A stretch of 64,000 nucleotides of DNA from Natrinema salaciae (GTDB lineage Archaea > Halobacteriota > Halobacteria > Halobacteriales > Natrialbaceae). This document shows positions 9,011 to 17,443 of the stretch, one piece after another (position 1 is the stretch's first letter; every line of letters starts with the position of its first letter). Position numbers and translations under genes: made by a program. The stretch is from positions 744,001-808,000 of the forward strand of contig NZ_FOFD01000001.1 of NCBI RefSeq assembly GCF_900110865.1, in the 5' to 3' direction. Under the pieces are notes generated by a model. That model was given only the letters and a program-made list of their open reading frames with translations, was not told the origin of the DNA and did no database searches.

Positions 9011-9781
9011 ATGTCTACCCGCTCGCGAAGCGGTGGCGGTGGTGGGTTCGTCGGCGCGATCAGGGCCGACGTTCAGCGGTTACACGGTGCCTGGATGGAG
9101 ATCGTCTTCCCCCGGCAACGTGGCCGCGGCCACTCCGTTATGGGCAAGTGGAAACCCGAGAGCGTCCCGCAGAAGGTCGGCTATCACGGCTGGAGCGTCC
9201 TCGGAATCATCGGCTTGCTCGTTCTCTATCCGCTTACCGTCCTCGGTCTCGCAACCCGCTACTACGCGGCGAAACTCGACTCGACCCGAACTCGCCTCGG
9301 CATCGTCGGCGTCACGGGCATCGCACTGCTCGGCTGGGGACTATTGACGATCGCCTGGGGTGCGATGTCGTACATGGACCAGGTCGACATCCCCCTGGAC
9401 GCGGTCCTCGCAGTCGCCGCAGCGAGCGGCGTTGCGACCGTCGCAACCGCACTCGCCGCGACGTCCGCGAAGGTCGGCGGCCGGGGCCTGACGGTCGTGC
9501 TCGCCTATCCGTTCGCGATGACGGCGCTGTTTCTCCCGCCGGTCGTCGCCGCGCTCGTCACGCCGTCGCTGCATCCGTACGTCCTCGACCCCAGCTACGA
9601 CTTCGCCGTCTGGGTCCTGGACAACGTGCTGTTCGTCGGCGGAATCAGCGAGTACCTGCGGGGCAACTACACGCTCGAGGGTGCGGCCTACGCGGGGATG
9701 TGGTTCGGGCTCTCGTTCCCGCTCGGCTGGTTCTTCGGGATCGTCGTCGCGCTGGCGAATCTCGTTCGTCCGTCGCAGTAG
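9011..9781 (+). CDS. Conserved haloarchaeal multi-pass membrane protein of unknown function
   Basis: 256 residues. A soluble, basic N-terminus with a poly-Gly stretch (residues 8-13) is followed by about five hydrophobic segments, at about residues 63-80, 96-115, 127-148, 160-185 and 228-250. No catalytic motif is recognised. A TTTACG element at 8981-8986 lies about 28 bases ahead of the ATG and could be its TATA box. Neighbours give no functional hint. Confidence 0.65.
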   Translation: MSTRSRSGGGGGFVGAIRADVQRLHGAWMEIVFPRQRGRGHSVMGKWKPESVPQKVGYHGWSVLGIIGLLVLYPLTVLGLATRYYAAKLDSTRTRLGIVGVTGIALLGWGLLTIAWGAMSYMDQVDIPLDAVLAVAAASGVATVATALAATSAKVGGRGLTVVLAYPFAMTALFLPPVVAALVTPSLHPYVLDPSYDFAVWVLDNVLFVGGISEYLRGNYTLEGAAYAGMWFGLSFPLGWFFGIVVALANLVRPSQ

Positions 9782-9871
9782 GCCGATACACCGGTTCCGG
9801 TTTTGCGCAACCGTCGTGAACGGACTGCCGATTTCCGATACCATTAGGTGGCCGGTTCCTAACGCCCGCAC

Positions 9872-10063
9872 ATGGAGTTCGACCTTCCCAAGACGGCAGC
9901 CGTGTTCGTCGTCGTGATCGCAATCGGTCTCGGCGGCATGATCGGTATGGACATGATGCCGACGGATACGATTATGATGATGGTCGCACCGTCGATGATC
10001 GTCTTCGGCCTGCTCATGCTCGCACTCGGCGTCAAACACGGCGAGTACCGGTCGACGCGCTGA
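9872..10063 (+). CDS. Small two-helix membrane protein (63 residues)
   Basis: Two hydrophobic segments (about residues 8-26 and 34-52) separated by a Met/Asp-rich turn (MIGMDMMPTD). Resembles small haloarchaeal DUF membrane proteins. Nine methionines in 63 residues is unusual and clusters in the loop and second helix (TIMMMVAPSM). A CCATTAGG element at 9841-9848 is about 28 bases before the ATG, fitting a leaderless transcript. No function is assigned. Confidence 0.6.
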   Translation: MEFDLPKTAAVFVVVIAIGLGGMIGMDMMPTDTIMMMVAPSMIVFGLLMLALGVKHGEYRSTR

Positions 10064-10117
10064 TCGATTCGGTCGGTCGCGACCCGAACCGCCGACTCGG
10101 ACCGGAGACGATTTCTC

Positions 10118-11353
10118 TCAGCCGGCGTCCGCTCGAGTCCCGAGCGCGTCCACCCCGTCGGCCGCGAGCGCCCGCGTGACGAGCCAGCAGTTCGTGAGCG
10201 GGTGGTAACCGGGCTCGACCGCCGGGCCGTGGTTCGGGCCGTCGCGGTCGTGCTCGCGCGTGACCCGTTCGTACCAGTTGCCGTAGCGCGGATTGATCAG
10301 GTGCGTCCCCGCGTACTCCCAGAGTCGGTCGTACCACTCGAGGACGTCCGCCGACCGTCCGTCGGCGTCGCGGTCGACCCGGCTCAACAGCGCACTCGCA
10401 CCGATCGCCTCGGCGTGGACCCAGCCGTACTTGTCGGCGACGATCGGCTCCCCGTCGTCCGCGACGGTGTAGTAGAGGCCGCCGTGCTCGTCGTCCCAGC
10501 CCAGATCGACGGCGGCGTCGAAGAGCGTTCGAGCACGCTCGAGCAGCCAGTCCTCGGGACGGTGCTCCGCCAACAGCGCCAGCAGTTTGGCCCACTCGGC
10601 GTGGTGTCCGGGCTGGTATCCCGGCGGCCGGAACTGGTGGCGGGGACTGTCCTCGTTGTACGAGAGATCCGGCTCCCAGGACTCGGTGTAGTGCTCCCAG
10701 AGGAGCCCGTCGGTCGCCGCGGTACCGTCCCGCGTGACCCGATCGGCCACGGTGTACGCCCGCTCGAGGAACCGGTCCGCGCCCGTGGCCTCGTAGGCGG
10801 CGAGCAGCGCCTCGCAGGCGTGCATGTTCGCGTTCTGCCCGCGGTACGGCGCGAGTTCCCAGTCCGGCGACGCGCGGGCTGCGTAGCGACCGTGGTCCAG
10901 TTCCCAGAACCGCTCCTCGAGGACGCCGAACGCGCGCTCGAGTTCGTCTCGAGCGCCGGCGATCCCCGCCTGTAACGCCCGAGCGGCGGCGAGCAGGACG
11001 AACGCGTGGCCGTAGCAGTACCGCGTCCGGTCGGTCGGCGTCCGCCCGTCGAGGTGCCAGTCGTACCCTCGCCGCGCGTCGTCCCAGTGGACCGTCGCGA
11101 GGAACTGGAGGCCGTGTTCGGCGGCGTGTTCGCACCAGTGGGGACCGTCGGCGAGGACGCCCAGACTGAAGTTGTGGACGCCGCGGGCCGTCGCGACGAG
11201 GTGTTTCGTCCGCGCGTCGTAGACGTGGCCGTCGCGCTCGTCGAGCTGTGCGACGTAGCCGCCGACGGTCGTGTCCAGACAGTCCGGATAGTAGAAGTTC
11301 AGCACGTCCCGAAACCGGTGGCGGAGTCCGGCCCGCGTTCGGTAGACGGTCAT
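10118..11353 (-). CDS. AGE-family sugar epimerase/isomerase (N-acylglucosamine 2-epimerase-like)
   Basis: 411 residues of the (alpha/alpha)6-barrel AGE superfamily. Family hallmarks seen: the early segment ARGVHNFSLGV, YGHAFVLLAAA in the first third, QNANMHACEALLAAYEATG with the conserved His near residue 180, PGYQPGHHAEWAKLLALL with a catalytic-type His pair near 253, and GNWYERV towards the end. Members interconvert GlcNAc/ManNAc, mannose/fructose or cellobiose/epilactose. The exact sugar cannot be named. The gene is monocistronic, with the start ATG at 11353. Confidence 0.8.
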   Translation of the reverse strand: MTVYRTRAGLRHRFRDVLNFYYPDCLDTTVGGYVAQLDERDGHVYDARTKHLVATARGVHNFSLGVLADGPHWCEHAAEHGLQFLATVHWDDARRGYDWHLDGRTPTDRTRYCYGHAFVLLAAARALQAGIAGARDELERAFGVLEERFWELDHGRYAARASPDWELAPYRGQNANMHACEALLAAYEATGADRFLERAYTVADRVTRDGTAATDGLLWEHYTESWEPDLSYNEDSPRHQFRPPGYQPGHHAEWAKLLALLAEHRPEDWLLERARTLFDAAVDLGWDDEHGGLYYTVADDGEPIVADKYGWVHAEAIGASALLSRVDRDADGRSADVLEWYDRLWEYAGTHLINPRYGNWYERVTREHDRDGPNHGPAVEPGYHPLTNCWLVTRALAADGVDALGTRADAG

Positions 11354-11472
11354 ACCTGCCCGTTCGATCGAGTCGAAAATAAAGCCGTTCGAAAGCGAAT
11401 CGCCGCGGTTCGACGAGGCTCGAACGGCAGCGCGTCGGAGCGAATCGGTCGAAAACGGGACAGGGACGCCGC

Positions 11473-12444
11473 TTACATGTAGCCGAGGTCGCGCAGGCGC
11501 TCCATCAGGTCCTCCTTGTCCTGGGCGCGGCCCGCGCGCTCGGTGGTCCCTTCGAGGTCCTGGAGCCAGGCGGGTTCCTGGTCGCTCTTTTCCGTGCTGA
11601 CTTCGCTGCCAAGCGAGCGGAAGCCGGCGAAGTACTTCGGCGAGATCGGCACGTCATCCTGGGAGACGCCCTCGGGGAGGTCGTCGTCGGCCTGCGGGAC
11701 GTACCCCTCTTCGGGGAAGTTCTCGACCGTGTCCGGCACCACGAAGTTCCAGAACGCGTCCCAGACCGCAGCCTCGTCGAACTGCAGGATGGGCTGGATG
11801 CGGTCGTGGGGCGGGTAGATGTCGGGGTCGTGGCGCGGCGAGAAGAACGTCTCGTCGGCGCGGGCCTCCTGTTCGTCCCAGCGGACGCCGGAGATGACGC
11901 CGTCGATGTCGTGCTCCTCGAGCGCGTCGTTGAGCGCGACCGTCTTCAGCAGGTGGTTGCCGACGTAGGTGTCCAGCAGGAACGGGAACGTGTCCTCCTC
12001 GTACTCGAGGATGTCCTCGACGTGGTGCTGGTTGTGCTCCGAGAGCGCCGAGATGTCGATGTCGTCGCCGGGCTCGAGGCCGTTCTCGTCGACGTACTCG
12101 CCGACGTCCTCGTTGCGCGCGTAGATGACCTCGAGATCCCACTCGTCGGCCCAGTGGTCGACGAAGTCGTGGATCTCGTCGAAGTGCTGGTAGTGGTCGA
12201 TGAAGACCGCCGGGGGCACCTCGAGGTCGAAGCGGTCGGCGACCTCCTTGATGAAGTACAGCGTGAGCGTCGAGTCCTTGCCGCCGGTCCACATGACCGC
12301 CGGGTTCTCGTACTCCTCGAGGCCCTCGCGGGTCACTTCGATCGCCTTCTCGATCTTGTCCTGAATGTGGGGATACTCCGCGGGCTCTTCGCCTTCGCCG
12401 TCGGAATAGTCGACGGCTACGTAGTCGGGAAAGTTCTCGGCCAT
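11473..12444 (-). CDS. Phosphoadenosine phosphosulfate reductase (CysH/CysD-like) PP-loop protein
   Basis: 323 residues. The PP-loop MWTGGKDSTLTLYF (residues 51-64) is the ATP-pyrophosphatase/PAPS-reductase type and VISGVRWDEQEAR matches the conserved downstream motif. The catalytic ECGIH-type cysteine of true PAPS reductases is absent: no cysteine occurs in the C-terminal region, so it may be a sulfate-adenylyltransferase-like (CysD) or other sulfonucleotide enzyme rather than a reductase. The protein is very acidic. A TATA-like ATTTACA (minus strand, 12471-12477) lies about 30 bases before the ATG and a palindromic AT block sits between the two. Confidence 0.7.
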   Translation of the reverse strand: MAENFPDYVAVDYSDGEGEEPAEYPHIQDKIEKAIEVTREGLEEYENPAVMWTGGKDSTLTLYFIKEVADRFDLEVPPAVFIDHYQHFDEIHDFVDHWADEWDLEVIYARNEDVGEYVDENGLEPGDDIDISALSEHNQHHVEDILEYEEDTFPFLLDTYVGNHLLKTVALNDALEEHDIDGVISGVRWDEQEARADETFFSPRHDPDIYPPHDRIQPILQFDEAAVWDAFWNFVVPDTVENFPEEGYVPQADDDLPEGVSQDDVPISPKYFAGFRSLGSEVSTEKSDQEPAWLQDLEGTTERAGRAQDKEDLMERLRDLGYM

Positions 12445-12448
12445 CTCG

Positions 12449-12464
12449 TAATTAGATATAATTA
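12449..12464 (-). promoter_or_regulatory. AT-rich inverted repeat at the start of the PP-loop gene
   Basis: TAATTA-GATA-TAATTA lies 5-20 bases before the start codon at 12444, between the ATTTACA box (12471-12477) and the ATG. That would place it across the transcription start, where a bound repressor could block initiation. It is an operator candidate from position and symmetry only. Confidence 0.35.
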
Positions 12465-12636
12465 GGAGGTGTAAATCCTTTGTGTCGGCGGAAAGCTCTG
12501 TCGGGACTCCGGACCGATCCGCCCCATCCCGTCGAGAGTCGCTCGTCCGCCCGGGGACGGCCGCCTCGAGCGGCTGGCTGGCGAGCCGAGTCGATGCGCA
12601 AGCGTCGACGGTCCCGGCAACTATCGCGACAGCCGT

Positions 12637-13167
12637 TCACCGCTCGTCCTCGTCGTATCGCTCCGCCGCCGACTCGAACCCGAGCTCCGACTGTTCGCGA
12701 CCGCGGCGCTCCTCGAGGGCTGCGATCGCGTCGGGGTCCGGCGCGGCGTCGTCGGTGATTCGCGCCCACGAGTTGTGGACCTTCGCGTGACACCATCGGC
12801 AGAGGTAGATCGTGATCTCGTGGGAGAGCGTCTCCCCGTCGCGAGCGTACGAAAGATGGTGTTCCTCGAGCAGCGGCCGCTCGTCGTCGTGAGCGATCCG
12901 TTTCTCCTCGAGGCTGCAGCGGACGCACTCGCGGTCGCGGTTGCGCGAGCGAAAGTGCGGACAGTCGCCCCACGACCAGTCCGATTCCGGGTCGACGACG
13001 GGACACTCGTAGTCGTCGTCGGCCCGGTCGCGTGCGAACGCGGGGTCGTGGCCGTAGTGGTCGACGGCGTACCGACACGTCCCCTCGCCGGTGAGATAGT
13101 CGCAGACGCCCGCGAACTCGTACGGGTCGTCGACGCCGACGGAGGTTCCCTGTGGCGTTTTCTCCAT
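12637..13167 (-). CDS. HNH-like zinc-binding protein (conserved haloarchaeal)
   Basis: 176 residues. The central region carries an HNH-type treble-clef layout: ECVRC, then LLEEHHLSYA, then YLCRWCHAKVHNSW, giving two CxxC pairs and the His residues expected for zinc and metal binding. The N-terminus has additional Cys/His residues (CDYLTGEGTCRYAVDHYGH; CPVVDPESDW; DCPHF), so several metal sites are possible. It may be a nuclease, but the final H-N-H spacing is short and it might only bind zinc. It is monocistronic on the minus strand. Confidence 0.65.
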   Translation of the reverse strand: MEKTPQGTSVGVDDPYEFAGVCDYLTGEGTCRYAVDHYGHDPAFARDRADDDYECPVVDPESDWSWGDCPHFRSRNRDRECVRCSLEEKRIAHDDERPLLEEHHLSYARDGETLSHEITIYLCRWCHAKVHNSWARITDDAAPDPDAIAALEERRGREQSELGFESAAERYDEDER

Positions 13168-13301
13168 GCCCGAGTGCCGAGTTCGAGTCGGATCGATTTG
13201 AATCCTCCGCGCGCAGCGTCCGTCGCGGTCACCGGCCCGTTGGCGGAATGAATGATGTAATTATTCGTAAGAGATAAGGGATACCATTGCGGGCATCAAC
13301 T

Positions 13302-15842
13302 ATGGTGGGGACTGTACGACAACTTGTACCATCGATCATTCGACGGAGTTACGCGCTCAAATTTGGGATCGTACTGCTCGTCCTGGGGATCACGGTCGGC
13401 TCTCTGGGGCTCGTCGCGACCGCAGCGCTCACCGATAGCGTCGAGGCGACGGTGCTCGAGGACCAGCAGGACGCCGCGGTGCAGGAGGCCCAGGCGATCG
13501 ATAGCTGGGACCAGCGAAACGCACAACTCGTTGCGTCGGCGGCCAACGCTCCCGTCTTCGGCTCGGGAAACGAATCGGCTATCGAAGCCTACCTGCAGGA
13601 GACCTATCAGAGTTTCCCGAACGGGCGGATGAACGCGATCTACGTCAACACCTCGACCGGCGAGATCCAGGGGAGCGTCGATACGAACGCCGCGACCATC
13701 GAGGATCTGTCCTTCCCGAACCGTGACGAGCTCGACGAGGACCTCTCGAGCCACAACATCCAGCGAACCGAGCCGTACGCGATGCCCGACGAGTCCGGAC
13801 TGGCGTTCGACTCTCACGCCGTCGTCTCGTACTACGTCGGCGTCGGCGACGCCGACGACCGAGCGCTCGTGATCACGTTCAACCTCTACGATCGGTCGAC
13901 GGAGATGCTCTCGAGTACGGATTCGGAGACGGTCGTGACGGTCGTGGACGGCCAGGGCCGAATCGTCGGCGACGACGCGTACCTCGGCTACGAAGACGGC
14001 CAGGAAGCGGTGACGTTCTTCGAACCCTACGACGACCGCAACGGGCTCCTCAAGGCCGCGCGGGAGGGACCGGGCGCGACGAAAATCGACGGGGAACCGC
14101 CCGGCGTCCTGAACACGGAGCCGTACAACTTCGACCCCGACGGGTACGTCGTCGGCTATCACACGACGGCCGACGGGTGGGTCGTCCTCGTCCACACGAC
14201 TAACGCGGACGCCCTCGGCTTCGTCAATACGGTCGATCGGTTCGGTACCGCGGTCACCCTCGGCGTCGTGCTCCTGATCGGCCTGTTCGGTGCCGTACTG
14301 GGCCGGAACACGGCAATATCGATCGATCGACTGACGCGAGCGGTCGGCGAGATGGAGGACGGAAACCTCGACGTCGAGGTCGAGAGCGAGCGGATCGACA
14401 ACATCGGCCGGCTCTACGACGGCTTCACCTCGATGCGCGACGAACTGAAGCGGAAGATCACCGAGACCGAGGATGCTCGGGCGACGGCCGAACGCGAACG
14501 CGAGCGCGTCGAGCGGATCAACGAGGACCTCCAGCAGGCGGCGGCCTCGTACTGCGACGTGATGGAAGCGGCCGCGGACGGCGACCTCACCGCGCGGATG
14601 GATCCGGACGCGTCGGAGAACGAGACCATGCGGGCGATCGCGACCGACTTCAACGAGATGCTCACCGAACTCGAGGGAACCGTCGAGAACATCAGTCGGT
14701 TCGCCACCGAGGTCGCGACGGCCAGCGAGCAGGTCACCGCCTCGAGCGAGGAGGTCAGATCCGCGAGCGAGCAGGTCAGCGCGTCGATCCAGGAGATCTC
14801 GAACGGTGCGGACGACCAGTACGAGTCGCTCCGGTCGGTCGACGCGGAGATGAACACGCTCTCGACGACGACCGAGGAGATCGCCGCCACGTCGAACGAG
14901 GTCGCCGACGTCGCGGAACGGACCGCTCGAACCAGCCGCGAGGGCCACGACGCGGCTCAGGCGGCAATCGACGCCTGCGAGCACCTCGAGACCGAGCGGG
15001 ACGCGGTCGTCGAGGAGTTCGAGCAGCTTCGCAACGAAGTCGGGCAGATCGACGAGCTAACCGACAGCATCGCCGAGATCGCCGAGCAGACCAACATGCT
15101 CGCGCTCAACGCCAACATCGAGGCGTCCAGATCCGCGTCCGCCGAGGACGACGGCGGGTTCGCCGCGGTCGCCGCCGAAGTCAAGGAACTCTCCCAGGAC
15201 GTCAAAGACGCCACCGACGAGATCGGTGCCCGCCTCGAGCGGATTCAGGACCAGACCGAGCAGTCGGCGGACGAGGTCGACCGGACGAGTCGCGAGATCG
15301 AACGCGTCCACGACCTCGTGACGGACACCGTCGCCTCGCTCGAGGAGATCGCGGAGTACGCCCAGGAGACCAACGACGGCGTCCAGGCGATTTCGACCGC
15401 GACCGAAGAGCAGGCCGGGTCGACGCAGGAGGTCGTCGCGATGGTCGACGATATCGCGACGATCGCCGAGGAGACGACGGCCGAAGCCGAGACCGTCGCC
15501 GCGTCGGCCGAAGAGCAGACGTCCGCCCTGACGGCAGTGTCCAGGTCGGCCGACGACCTGTCCCAGCAGGCGGTGACGCTCTCCGAAGCGCTGGATCGCT
15601 TCGAGACCGACGCCGACGGGAGCGCCGGGCCCGTCGATTCGCTCGCGGCGATACCCGATCCCGGAACCGGCAGTGACGGGTCCACACCGGACGACGGCGA
15701 GCGGAGCGAACCGGATCACGACGGCGAACGGAGCGAACCGAACCAGGACGGCGAACGGAACGAACCGGACGACGCGGCATTTACGTTCGGCCAGGAACCG
15801 GCGACGCCGGACGACACCCCCGACTCGACCGAGGACAGCTGA
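13302..15842 (+). CDS. Methyl-accepting chemotaxis transducer (Htr family) with extracytoplasmic sensor
   Basis: 846 residues. TM1 (about 20-45), an extracellular Cache-like sensor of about 250 residues, TM2 (about 308-332), a HAMP domain (GEMEDGNLDVEVES), a linker and a second HAMP-like stretch (AAADGDLTARMDPD), then the MCP signalling rod. The hairpin tip is recognisable as EQTNMLALNANIEASR, which contacts CheA/CheW. The ligand is unknown and no che genes are adjacent. The start is ATG 13302 (MVGTVRQL); a TTG at 13287 is less likely. The extreme C-terminus holds three 9-residue repeats followed by an acidic tail. Confidence 0.9.
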   Translation: MVGTVRQLVPSIIRRSYALKFGIVLLVLGITVGSLGLVATAALTDSVEATVLEDQQDAAVQEAQAIDSWDQRNAQLVASAANAPVFGSGNESAIEAYLQETYQSFPNGRMNAIYVNTSTGEIQGSVDTNAATIEDLSFPNRDELDEDLSSHNIQRTEPYAMPDESGLAFDSHAVVSYYVGVGDADDRALVITFNLYDRSTEMLSSTDSETVVTVVDGQGRIVGDDAYLGYEDGQEAVTFFEPYDDRNGLLKAAREGPGATKIDGEPPGVLNTEPYNFDPDGYVVGYHTTADGWVVLVHTTNADALGFVNTVDRFGTAVTLGVVLLIGLFGAVLGRNTAISIDRLTRAVGEMEDGNLDVEVESERIDNIGRLYDGFTSMRDELKRKITETEDARATAERERERVERINEDLQQAAASYCDVMEAAADGDLTARMDPDASENETMRAIATDFNEMLTELEGTVENISRFATEVATASEQVTASSEEVRSASEQVSASIQEISNGADDQYESLRSVDAEMNTLSTTTEEIAATSNEVADVAERTARTSREGHDAAQAAIDACEHLETERDAVVEEFEQLRNEVGQIDELTDSIAEIAEQTNMLALNANIEASRSASAEDDGGFAAVAAEVKELSQDVKDATDEIGARLERIQDQTEQSADEVDRTSREIERVHDLVTDTVASLEEIAEYAQETNDGVQAISTATEEQAGSTQEVVAMVDDIATIAEETTAEAETVAASAEEQTSALTAVSRSADDLSQQAVTLSEALDRFETDADGSAGPVDSLAAIPDPGTGSDGSTPDDGERSEPDHDGERSEPNQDGERNEPDDAAFTFGQEPATPDDTPDSTEDS
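15693..15773 (+). repeat. Three in-frame 27-base tandem repeats in the transducer tail
   Basis: Units at 15693-15719, 15720-15746 and 15747-15773 encode DGERSEPDH, DGERSEPNQ and DGERNEPDD. They differ at only a few bases. The repeat lies past the signalling rod, so it extends a flexible acidic tail. Confidence 0.85.
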
Positions 15843-15974
15843 GAGCGACTCGAGGCCGCGTACTGGCCCGCGAATATCGATTCCGCGGCCGAACGCCGGA
15901 GCTCGGCGACGTCCCGACTACCGGTTTCGAACCGTTTTAGTTACAGCACAATATAGTTGAAATACTGATAGCAC

Positions 15975-16670
15975 ATGGCTCGGTCGACCCCTACCGAGAT
16001 CGCTGCAGTCGTCGTCGCCGGCTGGATCGGTCTCGAGTTCGCGCTTCGGCGCGGCCTCGTCGCCGGCGCTGCTGCCGTCGGAATCGATCCGCTGGTGGCG
16101 GACTATCTGGTCCTCGCGGTCGGCTTTCCGCTCATCGCGGCGATCCTCTCCAGGTACGCGCTCGAGCGGGGGGACACCCGCGAATCGTGGGGATGGGACT
16201 GGGCACCGCGGAACCTCGGTCTTGGCGTCTTCGCTGCGGTCGTCGGGTTCGGCCTGCTCGCCGGTGCCTCGCAGATCGACGCGGCGCTGTTCGGCCTCGA
16301 CGAGGCGGGCCAAGCGGTTGGCGAGGGACTGGCGGCCGCGTTCGAAGCCAGCCCCGCGCTCGCGGTCCTCTTTCTCGTCGGGAACGGACTCGCCGCCCCG
16401 ATCGCGGAGGAACAGGTCTGGCGGGGGATCGTCCAGACGACGCTCGTCGACGAACGGGGTGCGGCCGTCGGTATTGCGGTGACGGCGGTCCTGTTCGCGC
16501 TCAAGCACGTGATCGTCGACCTGTCGGTGGTTCGTCTCACGACCCTGCTGACGCTCGGACTCCTCTTCGGCGTCGTTCGCCATCGGTGGGGAACCGCGAG
16601 CAGCGCGGTTACGCACGTCCTGCTCAACGTCGTCTCGTCGGCGAGCATCGTTGCGATGGCGTTCCTCTGA
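15975..16670 (+). CDS. CPBP-family intramembrane metalloprotease (Rce1/Abi-like)
   Basis: 231 residues with about seven hydrophobic segments. All CPBP motifs are visible: E145-E146 with R150 in EEQVWRG (motif 1), F174-x3-H178 in FALKH (motif 2) and H214-x3-N218 in HVLLN (motif 3). The family includes the CAAX prenyl protease Rce1 and bacterial proteins involved in bacteriocin self-immunity; archaeal substrates are mostly unknown. The ATG at 15975 is preceded by AT-rich sequence (TTTTAG near 15935 and AATATAG near 15950) that can serve as promoter. Confidence 0.82.
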   Translation: MARSTPTEIAAVVVAGWIGLEFALRRGLVAGAAAVGIDPLVADYLVLAVGFPLIAAILSRYALERGDTRESWGWDWAPRNLGLGVFAAVVGFGLLAGASQIDAALFGLDEAGQAVGEGLAAAFEASPALAVLFLVGNGLAAPIAEEQVWRGIVQTTLVDERGAAVGIAVTAVLFALKHVIVDLSVVRLTTLLTLGLLFGVVRHRWGTASSAVTHVLLNVVSSASIVAMAFL

Positions 16671-16767
16671 GCGGACTGAATCGGACGGGGCCGACGTCGA
16701 CCCGCCCCAAGGACCCGACCCGCCGTCGGCGAGAAGGTTTTTGCCGGTACCGGTTCGACTCGAGGGC

Positions 16768-17142
16768 GTGCAACTCGTCCACGAATCGGCTGGGGACGCC
16801 GCTTCCGGCGAGGGGACCGACCGCGAGACGCTGGCGACGACGGTCGACCTCGCGGACTCGATCCTGAGCCGGACGCGAGGGCTCATGTTTCGGCGATCCG
16901 TGCCGGACGACTACGCGTTGGCGTTCCCGTTCGATTCGGCCACGACGCGCGACCTTCACATGCTGTTCGTCTTCATCCCGATCGATGCGGTCTGGGTCGT
17001 CGACGACGTCGTCCAGCGCGTCGAGACGCTCCGGCCGTGGCGGAGCCTCGCTCGGGCGGAGGCCGACCTGATCGTCGAACTCCCCGCAGGCACCGCGGTC
17101 GACGTCGACCCCGGCGATCGGCTGGTTCTCGAGACCGGCTGA
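16768..17142 (+). CDS. DUF192 family protein
   Basis: 124 residues from a GTG start. DUF192 hallmarks are RTRGLMFRRSVPDDYALAF, LHMLFVFIPIDAVWV and VELPAGTAVDVDPGDRL. These small beta-rich proteins occur widely in bacteria and haloarchaea, with no settled function. The GTG at 16768 is preferred over an ATG at 16651 because a TTTTT element at 16738-16742 lies about 28 bases upstream of the GTG and would fall inside the longer version, whose extra 39 residues have no family similarity. Confidence 0.75.
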   Translation: MQLVHESAGDAASGEGTDRETLATTVDLADSILSRTRGLMFRRSVPDDYALAFPFDSATTRDLHMLFVFIPIDAVWVVDDVVQRVETLRPWRSLARAEADLIVELPAGTAVDVDPGDRLVLETG

Positions 17143-17300
17143 CGGCGAGGGCGTCCGTGCGGGGCTGCGATCGCTCGACCACCCATCGGCGTCCAAACGC
17201 GATTGCGTTCGACCGCCCACGCCCGAGCTGGGAGCCGAATCGCAGCTATCGGGTCGCGTATCGAACCGGAACGGGAGCGACGCGAGCCGTGACCGGCGGA

Positions 17301-17306
17301 TTTAAG
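17301..17306 (+). promoter_or_regulatory. TATA box of the leader-ORF/citramalate synthase transcript
   Basis: TTTAAG centred about 32 bases before the ATG at 17335. It is the only convincing promoter element between 17142 and the synthase and predicts transcription starting just before the small ORF rather than before the enzyme. Confidence 0.5.
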
Positions 17307-17334
17307 TCAGCATGAGACGATAGCCCACAGTACA

Positions 17335-17424
17335 ATGGCACGAGACTCCATCTCACTGCCGCACGACGAGGATAGAGGAAGTCGGGGCGACCCGGCTGGA
17401 TGCGAAATTCTCCGACGAACGTAA
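17335..17424 (+). CDS. Short upstream ORF (29 residues), candidate leader peptide
   Basis: An ATG 32 bases after a TATA box opens a 29-codon ORF (begins MARDSISLPHDED, ends GCEILRRT) that stops 19 bases before the first possible start of the citramalate/isopropylmalate synthase. It is in a different frame from that gene. Its placement at the predicted 5' end of the mRNA fits a leaderless translated leader. It contains only two Leu and two Ile codons, so a classic run-of-Leu attenuator is not evident. No similarity is recognised. Confidence 0.45.
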   Translation: MARDSISLPHDEDRGSRGDPAGCEILRRT

Positions 17425-17443
17425 CCGCAGTTCACCACCACTC

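Noticed and set aside
10032-11135. Large Arg-rich open frame inside the AGE-epimerase gene
   Set aside because: Alternative frame of the epimerase with low complexity and no motifs.
15693-15773. Regularly spaced repeats considered as CRISPR
   Set aside because: They are contiguous, in frame and have no spacers; they encode a protein repeat.
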